A stretch of DNA of 64,000 nt from Bradyrhizobium sp. 200 (GTDB lineage: Bacteria; Pseudomonadota; Alphaproteobacteria; Rhizobiales; Xanthobacteraceae): contig NZ_CP064689.1 of the NCBI RefSeq assembly GCF_023100945.1, forward strand, positions 682,001 to 746,000, given 5' to 3'. The position numbers were made by a program, and so were the translations under genes. Every line of letters begins with the position of its first letter. Position 1 is the stretch's first letter. The notes beneath the pieces were generated by a model. It did no database searches. It was not told the DNA's origin and was given only the letters and a program-made list of their open reading frames with translations. Positions 28,770-36,849 of this stretch are shown in pieces.

Positions 28770-28776
28770 GCAAAAG

Positions 28777-29082
28777 TTGTCGACTGCAGGTCGTGCGGGT
28801 ACGACCCAGCAAAAGGTGCGGATCACGCATCCCTTCCATCCACTTTGCGGTCGCAAGTTCGAGCTGATCTGTCGGCGCCGTCATTGGGGCGAAGACCGGG
28901 TGGTCTATGAAGGGCAGAACGGTCGACTTTGTACGATCGCGAGCGCATGGACCGATATCGATCCACCCGATGAGTTCTTGCTGATCGCTGCGGGTAGAGC
29001 AGCCTTTTGCGCGGTCGACCTGTTGGCGCTTTGTGACGCGCTGGACCGGCTCGCGGAGAGCATGGGCGCCAGCGATGCGTAA
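28777..29082 (+). CDS. DUF5372-type small protein
   Basis: 101 residues from TTG 28777 (a GTG at 28822 is an alternative). Core [15 protein letters not shown] followed by [13 protein letters not shown], then an acidic segment [14 protein letters not shown]. It lies within 10 bp of the element's left end. A relative is at 18948 in the second element. Constant association with serine recombinases suggests a role in the life cycle of these elements, but none is known to me. Confidence 0.65.
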   Translation: MSTAGRAGTTQQKVRITHPFHPLCGRKFELICRRRHWGEDRVVYEGQNGRLCTIASAWTDIDPPDEFLLIAAGRAAFCAVDLLALCDALDRLAESMGASDA

Positions 29083-29227
29083 ATCTAAATACGCCGCATA
29101 TGTAAAGACAATAACGCCATACCGTCGACGCGGTGCGGCGTACTTCTGCGCTGACAGCGGCGATATACCTTCATATGGCGTCGACATCTCCATTGACACT
29201 CAACATATAGAGGCGTATTTATATTTA
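29080..29227. promoter_or_regulatory. Intergenic region with 16-bp inverted repeat
   Basis: TAAATCTAAATACGCC (29080-29095, overlapping the stop codon of the preceding gene) and GGCGTATTTATATTTA (29212-29227) are inverted copies with one mismatch, 116 bp apart. The region between is AT-rich compared with its surroundings and contains CATATG twice. It probably drives and controls the helix-turn-helix/recombinase genes. Confidence 0.5.
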
Positions 29228-29246
29228 CGTAAGATTGAGGCCGAGC

Positions 29247-29720
29247 ATGGCCAGGGCGAAGAAGCGGGATCCGAAGAGCGAGGCGCTGGCGCAAGACGGC
29301 GTCCTCAATCCAAATCCGGAAGCCGTCCGCGACCCCTCGTTCGTCAGCAACCCATTCTTCGATGCGAAGGACTTGGTGCAGGTGCGCTACGAGATGGTGC
29401 GACGTCACCAGGTCGACGGCGTTGCGATCAGCAAGGCTGCCGAGACATTCGGCGTGACGCGTCCGACCTTCTACAAGGCGCAGAGCGCCCTGCAGACCGC
29501 CGGGCTTGCCGGCCTATTGCCGAACCGGCGAGGCCCCAAAGGCGGCCACAAGGTCTCCGCCGAGGTCGTTGCGTTCGTCGCCGCTCTCAAAGCTGCAAGA
29601 CCCGAACTGACGACGTCGCACTGCCTAGATGCGATCTCGGCGCGGTTCGGCGTCAAGGTGCACCGACGCAGCCTGGAGCGGGCGCTGGCGCGCAAAAAAA
29701 AACGACTCAACCGAGCTTGA
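29247..29720 (+). CDS. Helix-turn-helix protein of serine-recombinase element
   Basis: 157 residues from ATG 29247 (an upstream TTG at 29235 is less likely). After a basic start (MARAKKRDPKSEA), QVRYEMVRRHQVDGVAISKA and AETFGVTRPTFYKAQ form a transposase-like helix-turn-helix; a second helical domain (LDAISARFGVKVHRRSLERA) follows, and a run of nine A in the gene end codes for KKKRL. It may act as repressor or as DNA-binding partner of the recombinase. The stop overlaps a TTG start (TTGA) of the next gene. Confidence 0.75.
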   Translation: MARAKKRDPKSEALAQDGVLNPNPEAVRDPSFVSNPFFDAKDLVQVRYEMVRRHQVDGVAISKAAETFGVTRPTFYKAQSALQTAGLAGLLPNRRGPKGGHKVSAEVVAFVAALKAARPELTTSHCLDAISARFGVKVHRRSLERALARKKKRLNRA

Positions 29721-29998
29721 TCGTCGCGCCTGCGGACGCAGCGGACAGCTACGAGAAGCTACGCGCCGCCGCATTGCGTGCCGAGTTCACGGCCTGCCCT
29801 GGTCTCACCATTCTTCGTCGACGGGGATTGGCAGCGTGGATCCGAGCACGCGGACAGGAGGTCGATACCGAGGCGGCCTGCTACGACCATCGGTTCACGC
29901 ACTCGGCCCCAGACAATCCGTCGCCCGCAACAAGCGACGTCACGCGCCTCATCGCCGGCATCCTCGTCGCCATCGCACTGGAGCCCTTCCATGCCTGA
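29717..29998 (+). CDS. Small protein coupled to serine recombinase
   Basis: About 93 residues from TTG 29717, overlapping the preceding stop by 4 bp and the following recombinase start by 8 bp. The frame contains AADSYEKLRAAALRAEFTAC, then LAAWIRARGQEVDTEAACYD, and ends VTRLIAGILVAIALEPFHA. The hydrophobic C-terminal helix is analogous to that of the 57-residue protein at 19177 in the other element, but I see no direct identity. There is no ATG in this frame, so the start is inferred from the overlap. Confidence 0.5.
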   Translation: MIVAPADAADSYEKLRAAALRAEFTACPGLTILRRRGLAAWIRARGQEVDTEAACYDHRFTHSAPDNPSPATSDVTRLIAGILVAIALEPFHA

Positions 29999-32057
29999 GC
30001 TTAAAGTCACTGCCGACCATCTCAAGCGCGACGCTTACCTCTATGTCCGCCAATCGACTCTTCGCCAGGTCGCCGAGCACGGCGAGAGCACCGAGCGCCA
30101 ATACGGGTTGCGGGATCGAGCAGTTGTGGCCGGCTGGCCGGTCGAGCGCGTTCACGTCATCGATCGCGATCTCGGCAAGTCCGGCTCAAGTACGACAGCA
30201 CGCGACGGCTTCCAGCAACTGGTGAGCGAGGTGGCGCTCGGCAAGGCCGGTATTGTTATGGGGCTGGAGGTCTCGCGCCTTGCGCGCAACTCGGCCGACT
30301 GGCACAGGCTCATCGAGCTTTGCGCATTGACGGCGACGCTCATCCTTGACGAAGACGGTATCTACGATCCAGCCAGCTTCAACGATCGCCTCTTGCTCGG
30401 TCTCAAAGGTACGATGAGCGAGGCCGAGCTGCACATCCTCAAAGCACGCATGCGTGGTGGTCAGCTCAACAAGGCCCGTCGCGGCGAGCTCGAGATGTGC
30501 CCTCCGGTCGGGCTGGTTTACCGGAACGATCGGACGATCGGCCTCGATCCCGACCTCCAGGTGCAGAACGCAATCCGTCTCGTGTTCGATACCTTCGAGC
30601 AGACCGGAAGTGCGATGCAGACAGTCCGCTTCTTCCGGGAGCAAGGTTTGCTGTTCCCGCGCCGACTCCGGACAGGATCGAACAAGGGCGATCTCCTGTG
30701 GGCGGCGCCGCACCATGCGCGCGTTCTGCAGGTGCTCCACAATCCGCGCTACGCCGGCGCTTTTGCGTATGGCCGAACGCGCATACGGCACCGGCCCGAT
30801 GGTGGCACCAGTGTCGTCAAGGTTGCCAGGACCGATTGGCAGTTCGTTATGCCGGGGATGCACCAGGGCTACATCGACTGGGAGCGCTTCGAGGCCAACC
30901 AGCGGCGGCTCGCCGACAACGCTCGTGCCTTCGGTGGCGAGCGGCGGTCGGGGCCGGCACGCGAGGGGCCGGCGCTCCTCCAAGGTCGCGTGGTCTGTGG
31001 CCTGTGTGGCGAACGCATGGGTGTGCGCTACAGCCAGGAGCACGGCAGCACCGTCCCAACCTATCTGTGCCAAGCGAACGCGGTACGCCGCGCGGGATGG
31101 ACCTGCCAAACGGTTCCCGGGAAGATCGTCGATGCGGGGATCGCAGACCTGATGATCGAGCTGATGACGCCGATGACGCTGGCCGTCACCCTTGAGGTGC
31201 AGCGCGAACTTGAGGCGCGCGCCGCAGAGACCGATGCAGCGCGTCGCCAGCATGTCGAGCGGATGCGCTATGAAGCCGAGCTTGCGCGTCGACGCTACAT
31301 GAAGGTTGATCCCGACAACCGACTCGTCGCCGATTCACTCGAGGCCGAATGGAACGACAAGCTGCGCCGTCATGCCGATGCCGCCGAAGACTACAAGCGC
31401 CGGAGCAAACAGCAGGCTGCGGCACTCAGCGCAGAAGCCCAGCGACGCATCCTTGACCTCGCCGAGCAGCTTCCGCGGATCTGGCAAGATCCGCGAGTTG
31501 ACTCCCGCGAGCGCAAGCGCATCGTGCGTCTGCTCATCGACGACGTAACCTTAATCAAGTCGCAAACCATCACGGCCCATGTGCGCCTGTCTGGCGGCGC
31601 CACGCGTACCTTGGTGCTCGACCGGCCGCTACCCATCGCCCAGATCCGCAAGTTCAAACCTGAGCTCGTCGCCGAGGTTGATCGTCTTCTTGACCATCAT
31701 TGCGATCGCGAAGTCGCCGAGATTCTCAATAATCACGGATGGCGTACATGGGAGGCAAAGGCGTTTAATCTGAAGAAGGTTGCCTTCATTCGCGGCGCCT
31801 ACAAACTTGCGAGCCGATATGAGCGGCTGCGTCGACGTGGTATGCTCACGACGCGCGAGATCGCCGCCAAGTTCTGCGTCTCCGAGACAGCCGTACACAC
31901 GTGGGGTCGCCAGGGGCTCATCACAAAAGGCTATACCGACAGCCTGAACCGTGGCCTGTGGGAGATCCCGCCTGGCATGACGATCCGCAAGGGCTGCGGT
32001 GGGCGCGGCGCCCGCCCGGCGCAGCTCACCGCCATCACCGCGCCATCAAAGGAATGA
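29991..32057 (+). CDS. Large serine recombinase, intact
   Basis: 688 residues from ATG 29991. Resolvase domain 1-150 with catalytic serine near residue 22 (YLYVRQSTLRQ) and the SRLARNSADWHRL motif; recombinase domain with YAGAFAYGRTR near 270; zinc ribbon CGLCGERMGVRY with a later cysteine pair; coiled coil around 400-480; and a C-terminal helix-turn-helix (LTTREIAAKFCVSETAVHTW). It should catalyse integration and excision of this element at short core sites. It is the only intact recombinase seen among the insertions of this window. Confidence 0.93.
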   Translation: MPELKVTADHLKRDAYLYVRQSTLRQVAEHGESTERQYGLRDRAVVAGWPVERVHVIDRDLGKSGSSTTARDGFQQLVSEVALGKAGIVMGLEVSRLARNSADWHRLIELCALTATLILDEDGIYDPASFNDRLLLGLKGTMSEAELHILKARMRGGQLNKARRGELEMCPPVGLVYRNDRTIGLDPDLQVQNAIRLVFDTFEQTGSAMQTVRFFREQGLLFPRRLRTGSNKGDLLWAAPHHARVLQVLHNPRYAGAFAYGRTRIRHRPDGGTSVVKVARTDWQFVMPGMHQGYIDWERFEANQRRLADNARAFGGERRSGPAREGPALLQGRVVCGLCGERMGVRYSQEHGSTVPTYLCQANAVRRAGWTCQTVPGKIVDAGIADLMIELMTPMTLAVTLEVQRELEARAAETDAARRQHVERMRYEAELARRRYMKVDPDNRLVADSLEAEWNDKLRRHADAAEDYKRRSKQQAAALSAEAQRRILDLAEQLPRIWQDPRVDSRERKRIVRLLIDDVTLIKSQTITAHVRLSGGATRTLVLDRPLPIAQIRKFKPELVAEVDRLLDHHCDREVAEILNNHGWRTWEAKAFNLKKVAFIRGAYKLASRYERLRRRGMLTTREIAAKFCVSETAVHTWGRQGLITKGYTDSLNRGLWEIPPGMTIRKGCGGRGARPAQLTAITAPSKE

Positions 32058-32076
32058 GGTGCAGTATGAAGCGCTC

Positions 32077-32858
32077 GCCTTGTCCCGTGGCCGTCGCGGC
32101 CTGGCTGGCAGAATGGCGGTGCCGTAATGCGCCGCCATGTCGGCGTAGCTGCGGTTGATCTGCGGATCGTAGAGGCAGGCCTTGATCACCGCGACCTTGG
32201 TGTTGTCCGGTACCAGCAGCGCCGGCACGCCGCCGATCGCCTCGAAGGCGCCGACGTGGCCGCTGATCCAGTCGGCGAGCCCCTGCGTCCAGGTCGCCTG
32301 TGCGTAGGTGAAGCTCGATGCGCCGAGCACCGCGACGAAGATCTGCGCGGCGCGCCGTTCGCCGGTGAGCCGGTCGATCACGACCGGCACACCGTCGCCG
32401 GCATAGTCGACGAACAGCTTGTCGCCGGCCGCATGCGACTGGCGCATCGTCACCGACAGGCGGCCTTCCCAGCCGCGGTAGAGCTCGCAGAACCGCGAAT
32501 AGCGATACCCGCCGGGCTCGCCCGCGATGTATTCCTCCCACAGGATCGACAGCGTTACGTGCTTGCGCTTGAGCTCGCGGTGCACCGTCGCCCAGTCCGG
32601 CTCCGCCTGCCGACGATGGCCCCGCCGGGTACCCGGACCGGCACCGGCGCTGGCAAATAGCCGGGCCTCCAGCACAGTGTCGGTGATGTCGTCGGACAAC
32701 GGCCAGGTCAGCCCTGCCACCTCGAACCGGCGGATCGTCAACCGCACCGTCGAAGGGGCCGTCCCTACCCGCCGGGCAATCTCGCGGGTCGGCATCCCGG
32801 CCGACTTCAATCTGATCACATCGCGCACGTGGCGCATCGCAAACCTCTCCGTCGGCAT
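32077..32858 (-). pseudogene. istA: IS21 transposase IstA, N-terminal half
   Basis: From ATG 32858, preceded by AAGGGGGA. Helix-turn-helix (VRDVIRLKSAGMPTREIARR), then RELKRKHVTLSILWEEY, and the start of the DDE core LFVDYAGDGVPVV and ALLVPDNTKVAVIKA. It is interrupted at RPRDKA by the serine-recombinase element. Confidence 0.9.
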
Positions 32859-32919
32859 CCAGGTCCCCCTTCGCAAAGCCAAAGGCGGGACCGTATCGGA
32901 GCCAGAAGAGGCCTCGTCA

Positions 32920-33016
32920 CCCCGGGCGACATCATCCCGGAATGGTGGGCGACATCAAATCGGAACGGTGGGCGAGATCATTCCGGAATGGTGGGCGACA
33001 TCGAGCGGAATCAGCA
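32920..33016. repeat. IS21 right-end terminal repeats
   Basis: Three 23-bp units with core GATNTCGCCCACCATTCC (one has CCGTTCC) plus a partial unit ending in CCCCGGG, read on the minus strand. They are more regular than those at the left end. Confidence 0.88.
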
Positions 33017-33019
33017 TTT

Positions 33020-33330
33020 TGTGAACAGGAAAGCGGCACTAAGGATAATCGCCGCGTTCTCACACCAACTTCTCACTGCGGCAGGCGATATCGTGATTGT
33101 GTCGGCTCTCGATCGTCTCACGCGGGGCGGCCCCTTCAAGATGCTGAGCGTCCTCGCCGAGATCACATCGCGTGGTGCGGCTTATAAATCCCTGGCGGAG
33201 CCGTGGGCGGACACCACGCGGGCGAAGTGCCAGCCGCACTGGTCGGGTACATCGCTCGAAAGACACGAGAGGACATTCTTAGGCGGACCGCCGCCGGTCG
33301 CGAGCGAGCCCGGCTGCGCGGTGTGAAGTT
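33020..33330 (+). pseudogene. Resolvase/invertase-family serine recombinase remnant
   Basis: Reads VIVSALDRLTRGGPFKMLSV, LAEITSRGAAYKSLAEPWAD then, after a frameshift near 33215, ILRRTAAGRERARLRGVKFG: the middle and end of a Tn3-type resolvase catalytic domain. The N-terminus was removed by the IS21 end, and downstream sequence to about 33540 has no further coding pattern. Confidence 0.7.
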
Positions 33331-33545
33331 TGGCGCAGCCCAAGCTCTCGCCGGAGCAACAAAGTCAGGCCGAAAGCGTCTAGAAATGCCTCCCAGCGCG
33401 GTTTCCGGGTTAAGCCACGGGCAATGCCCAGACCTGGGCATTGGCGATGGCCGGCCCATTGCGCCGTCACGGCGGCACGTCAAGAGCGGCTTGCCGCTCG
33501 TATCACCTTTGATGTGGCGACGGGACGGAGCTGCCCCGGCAAGGA

Positions 33546-34196
33546 TCACTCGGCCGAGTTCACGCGGATTTCGGATTGGACGAGCCTGCATCGCTTAGCT
33601 TCGGCGCAGCGGTCCATCGGAACAACAAGCATCTCCCTCAACCTGCGTTGCTTCTCTTCTTGGGAAAAAGGGGGCGCTAACTGATCGGCTCTTCTCCGAA
33701 TCTCACTTTCCAAAGCCGCTCGCTGGTCAACAGTAAGAGCCTTCCCAGCAGTCATTAAAAGGAAACCAACTAGGTCATGCCGCTGTAAGTCCAAATCCAG
33801 AATGATGAGCCCGAAAGGACCATCGGGGATGCTCACCCGCTTGAAAATGCAATCATAGCTGTTCTGGCAAAGCGAATATTGCTTCAAGTTCACATACCGC
33901 ATGCTGCATTCCGGAGGCGTTTCCAAACGAACGACGCAGACCGCCAGATCCGGCGGAGCATTTTTGTTGGGGATGGGAATGGCCGTCGGACCGCGCCCCC
34001 CGCCAAGGCCTGGAATGCCGTCCCAGGGTTCTCCGTTGGCCTTCGTGTGGTCGGCCGCCACGGTGATGCTGATGGGTTTCCCTTCACCGGCTAGGCAGTA
34101 GGCGGGGAACACCAAAATGAACAAATGGCCCACCAAGACCGTCGGCTTATGCGCGAATGCCAACTCGCGACTCGGTAAGAGCGCCTGAACAAGCAC
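33546..34196 (-). CDS. Hypothetical exported protein
   Basis: 216 residues from GTG 34196 with a hydrophobic N-terminal segment (VGHLFILVFPAYCLAGEGK) likely to be a signal peptide. The mature part has cysteines near residues 86, 97 and 108 (VCVVRLETPPECS, YSLCQNSYDCIF) and the central stretch VSIPDGPFGLIILDLDLQRH, then a charged C-terminal helix. I recognise no family. Proteins of this kind may be periplasmic. Confidence 0.55.
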   Translation of the reverse strand: MLVQALLPSRELAFAHKPTVLVGHLFILVFPAYCLAGEGKPISITVAADHTKANGEPWDGIPGLGGGRGPTAIPIPNKNAPPDLAVCVVRLETPPECSMRYVNLKQYSLCQNSYDCIFKRVSIPDGPFGLIILDLDLQRHDLVGFLLMTAGKALTVDQRAALESEIRRRADQLAPPFSQEEKQRRLREMLVVPMDRCAEAKRCRLVQSEIRVNSAE

Positions 34197-34636
34197 AACT
34201 GGTGTATTTGCATATTGCGCATCCGACAGGTTTTTCCTGACGCGGGCTCCCGGTTCATTGATGATCCCTTTGCGAGATCAACATATTCTCGCGTACGGAT
34301 GCGTCAACGCCTAAGCGACAAGCTCTGTGGCAGAGCGCCTAGGAGAGGTACTTGTGAATTAAGCGGATTTCGATTCCGCCATCCGACGTCCGATCCGTCC
34401 GGCTGCAGCCAGCACTTAAAACCCTGAATTCGTTATTAGGACAGCTCTTCTCGCGGCTAAACTTCAAGGTGTGTTTGGAAAACACTGCAGCGTCAGTTCT
34501 CGCTCTCGGTGCGCGATCCAACGGTCTTGCGAGGACACCGCAATGGGAGGGCTGGACTGCCGATTGAAACCGCCCAAGCCTCTTGAAGCATGACCCAATG
34601 GATCAACACGCCAACCGGCCCGTAGTGGTGCCCAGC
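34197..34636. other. Intergenic, no gene recognised
   Basis: 440 bp with no supported gene or RNA. It separates the exported protein from the degenerate segment before the Fic gene. Confidence 0.35.
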
Positions 34637-34711
34637 TCAGCAGCCACTCGCGTCATCGGTGTTTGACCAGATGCGGTTATAAAGCTCCTGGCGGGTAAAA
34701 CGGTGTTCCAT
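34637..34711 (-). pseudogene. Remnant of a rhizobial helix-turn-helix gene
   Basis: From ATG 34711: MEHRFTRQELYNRIWSNTDD, resembling the opening (xRQELYDLVWSxP) of a common rhizobial DNA-binding protein. It is cut after 20 residues. Confidence 0.45.
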
Positions 34712-34842
34712 CGGGTTCGTGCAGTGTTTGCAGATACGATCTCCGCAGCCACTGGTTACAAAAAAGTCTGATTGTCGCTGCGGCGGCGCAATGTCGCGAG
34801 GGTCGTGACGACTGGTCTCGGCTTTCCCAGATGCCCGAGGCT

Positions 34843-36012
34843 TCAACTTGCAGGTTGGTACAACCTTGGAAACCACCGATCGACCACGGCTGTCGGAAAT
34901 CCGAGCTTCACTGGCGAGCGTGTGGTTGGCGAAACCAGGTAGCCCTTTTCAATAAGCGTGTTGAGGACTGTTCGCGCCTGGCGCTCTTCGTACCCCGTGA
35001 GGGCAGGCGCACTACCACGCGCGTACTCGCCAGCCATGACCGATTCGCGCAGCAAAGGCCACGAACCTTTTGGGAGCCGTTTTGCACGAGTTTCCTCTTC
35101 GGCCCAAATCTCCATGCGCCTCAGCAGTTCTTCTGGCTCCAGGAGCGCGGCCATGAAGTCGATCTGATCTACACACGTGGTGAGGAAGAACCTACAGAAT
35201 TCGATAAGCCGGGCCATCGTAAGGTTGCCCCGACCATCAAGGTCGCCGCGACGTGGTTCGTCTGCCGCCTGCAGGTTGGCTTTGTAATCGCCGACTCGAC
35301 GGGCAAGTCCCCGCGAAACGGCCCAAAGTTCGGAGCCTACATCCAACTCCCGCAAGAGGGCGTGCGAGAATAACCGGGTCACACGGCCGTTGCCGTCAAG
35401 AAACGGGTGTATCCAGGCTAGCCGATGGTGGGACGCGGCAACGCCGATAATTTTTCGTAGTTTCGAAAGGTGGGAAGAAGAGTAGCCCTCGGCGAACCGC
35501 TTAAGGAATGCGGGGAGGTCTTCCGGTGGTGGCGGAATATGCAACCCGACTTTGACGTGGTCCTTTCGAAGTTCGCCCGGGACAATCTTGATCTTCTCTT
35601 TGGTTGTGGGGTGGTCGACGACAAGCAACTCTTCTGGAAGGCGTTCGCAGAAATTTCGGTGTGTCCAGATAATGAAGTCGACCGATAATGCAGGCGAGGG
35701 TGCCTCACCGCGATCAATCATCCGCTGGACTTCAATGTGCGCGCGCGCCTCTAATTGAAGATTGCGGCGCTCCGGCTCTTTAGAAAGATCATTATTGAGT
35801 GCACGATCAATGTCGATCGGCAGGGTGTTATGGCCTTCAAGAAGGTTTGAGTAGTAACAGTTCATCGAACGCACGAGGTTGCCCACTGACGCCCGCATGA
35901 CCGGGTGTAAGCGCGCGGCCAGCGTGTTGGCCTTGGCCACTAGGTCAGTCGCCAAGTCTTCGAGTTCCTGCCGATCATCGGGCAGGAGAGGTTCCATAGC
36001 TGATACGTCCAT
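34843..36012 (-). CDS. Fic-family AMP-transferase, class II
   Basis: 389 residues. The Fic active-site motif HPFLDGNGRVTR lies near residues 201-212, matching HxFx(D/E)GNGRxxR exactly, so it should transfer AMP (or another nucleotide moiety) to hydroxyl side chains of target proteins. The self-inhibiting motif SxxxEG is present in the N-terminal helix (S55, E59, G60 in YYSNLLEGHNT), which makes it a class II Fic with built-in inhibition. A C-terminal winged-helix-like domain (LPKGSWPLLRESVMAGEYAR to the end) is typical of DNA-binding Fic proteins. It is divergent from the HTH gene at 36193. Confidence 0.9.
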   Translation of the reverse strand: MDVSAMEPLLPDDRQELEDLATDLVAKANTLAARLHPVMRASVGNLVRSMNCYYSNLLEGHNTLPIDIDRALNNDLSKEPERRNLQLEARAHIEVQRMIDRGEAPSPALSVDFIIWTHRNFCERLPEELLVVDHPTTKEKIKIVPGELRKDHVKVGLHIPPPPEDLPAFLKRFAEGYSSSHLSKLRKIIGVAASHHRLAWIHPFLDGNGRVTRLFSHALLRELDVGSELWAVSRGLARRVGDYKANLQAADEPRRGDLDGRGNLTMARLIEFCRFFLTTCVDQIDFMAALLEPEELLRRMEIWAEEETRAKRLPKGSWPLLRESVMAGEYARGSAPALTGYEERQARTVLNTLIEKGYLVSPTTRSPVKLGFPTAVVDRWFPRLYQPAS

Positions 36013-36137
36013 TTTTGCCGCTTTCTTTGCCGCTAAATACTAAAGCGATACCAAGCCTTAAGGGGAAGTTAGCGCTTCCCGTTTGCCGCTTTTATTGCCG
36101 CTTGGAAGGGCAAAAATAGCCGGGAACCCTTGATTCC

Positions 36138-36182
36138 TAGGGCCAATGGACCTAAGTTTGTTGAGTAGGACCAATGGCCCTA
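36138..36182. promoter_or_regulatory. Two palindromic operators TAGGNCCAATGGNCCTA
   Basis: Sites at 36138-36154 (TAGGGCCAATGGACCTA) and 36166-36182 (TAGGACCAATGGCCCTA) are each near-palindromes and are 28 bp apart, about two and a half to three helical turns. The second ends 10 bp before the start of the HTH gene and overlaps its ribosome-binding region. The most likely ligand is that HTH protein. Confidence 0.7.
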
Positions 36183-36192
36183 GGAGATTTCC

Positions 36193-36846
36193 ATGACCCT
36201 CGTCAGAACGCCCGAAGCTTTGAAGCATGCGCGCGCGACGCTTGGACTAAGCGCAGACGCCTTGGCCAGAATCGTCCGGGTCGAAGATGGGCGTACCGTA
36301 CGCAGATGGGAAGCCGGCGAACGCGAAATCCCAGGCCCTGTGATCGTTATTCTGGAGACGGCAATAGGCTATCTCGATAATATCAAGTTGATCGACATAC
36401 AGCTGGAAATGCTGCGCTTGGGCAAAATGCGCAGCGGTGAAACGACGCGTGCCGGAAGGGTCGACCAGACCAATGCTGACATTGAGCGCCTCACAGCCTC
36501 ACGAAAGAGCCTTATCGAAGCCTTGGAAATACTCACCCGGCAGCCCGCCGCCGATGGCTCGGACCGAGTTCATTGGTACACCCTGCAACGGGCAACGCCT
36601 CTATTTGACCCGTCACAGAAAGACGAATGGACCATCCCCGGCGAAGTAAGCCCCGAGGCCGCGCTAGCCTATTTTGCCAAGCACGAGGGCTTCAGCGAAG
36701 GACTTGAAATCGCCGATGATGAAGGTCCTCTTATGGAGTTCGTTCTAGAAAAGCGTGAGGTGCTGCGCCGGCAAATTGGCGCATCGCAGAGGCTAGGCGC
36801 AGGAAGGCTCGTCGATACCTATCTCGTCCGGCGCCGGTCGAAATAG
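36193..36846 (+). CDS. XRE-like regulator with C-terminal domain
   Basis: 217 residues. LKHARATLGLSADALARIVR followed by RTVRRWEAGEREIPGPV is a helix-turn-helix of the XRE type (residues 8-50). The rest contains an IDIQLEMLRLGKM helix, WYTLQRATPLFDPSQKDEW and a conserved-looking C-terminus. It is transcribed away from the Fic gene and likely represses itself, perhaps also fic, through the two operators. Confidence 0.75.
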   Translation: MTLVRTPEALKHARATLGLSADALARIVRVEDGRTVRRWEAGEREIPGPVIVILETAIGYLDNIKLIDIQLEMLRLGKMRSGETTRAGRVDQTNADIERLTASRKSLIEALEILTRQPAADGSDRVHWYTLQRATPLFDPSQKDEWTIPGEVSPEAALAYFAKHEGFSEGLEIADDEGPLMEFVLEKREVLRRQIGASQRLGAGRLVDTYLVRRRSK

Positions 36847-36849
36847 CCC

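Larger units (their letters stand above)
27220..29719. repeat. Right arm of the long inverted repeat
   Basis: Reverse complement of 1-2500. It covers istB, the 3' half of istA and the first 956 bp of the nested serine-recombinase element up to the end of its helix-turn-helix gene. Confidence 0.95.
28764..32082 (+). mobile_element. Serine-recombinase element inside istA
   Basis: 3.3 kb segment bounded by the hexamer GCCTTG at 28764-28769 and 32077-32082. Removing it with one copy of the hexamer rebuilds an uninterrupted istA frame (PRDKAKVEQ). No inverted terminal repeats are present, as expected for large-serine-recombinase insertion at a short shared core. It carries four same-strand genes: DUF5372-type protein, helix-turn-helix protein, small protein, and an intact recombinase. 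The genes overlap or nearly abut, apart from one intergenic region with an inverted repeat. Confidence 0.88.
26972..33016 (-). mobile_element. IS21-type element with nested insertion
   Basis: Ends are TGCGGATTCCG at 26972 and, reading inward on the minus strand from 33016, TGCTGATTCCG; the element therefore has TG...CA termini. Each end carries several copies of a repeat with core GATNTCGCCCACCATTCC. istA (N-terminal half 32077-32858, C-terminal half 27986-28769) and istB (27231-27974) read leftwards. Without the 3.3 kb insertion the element would be about 2.7 kb. No target-site duplication is visible at the outer ends. Confidence 0.85.
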
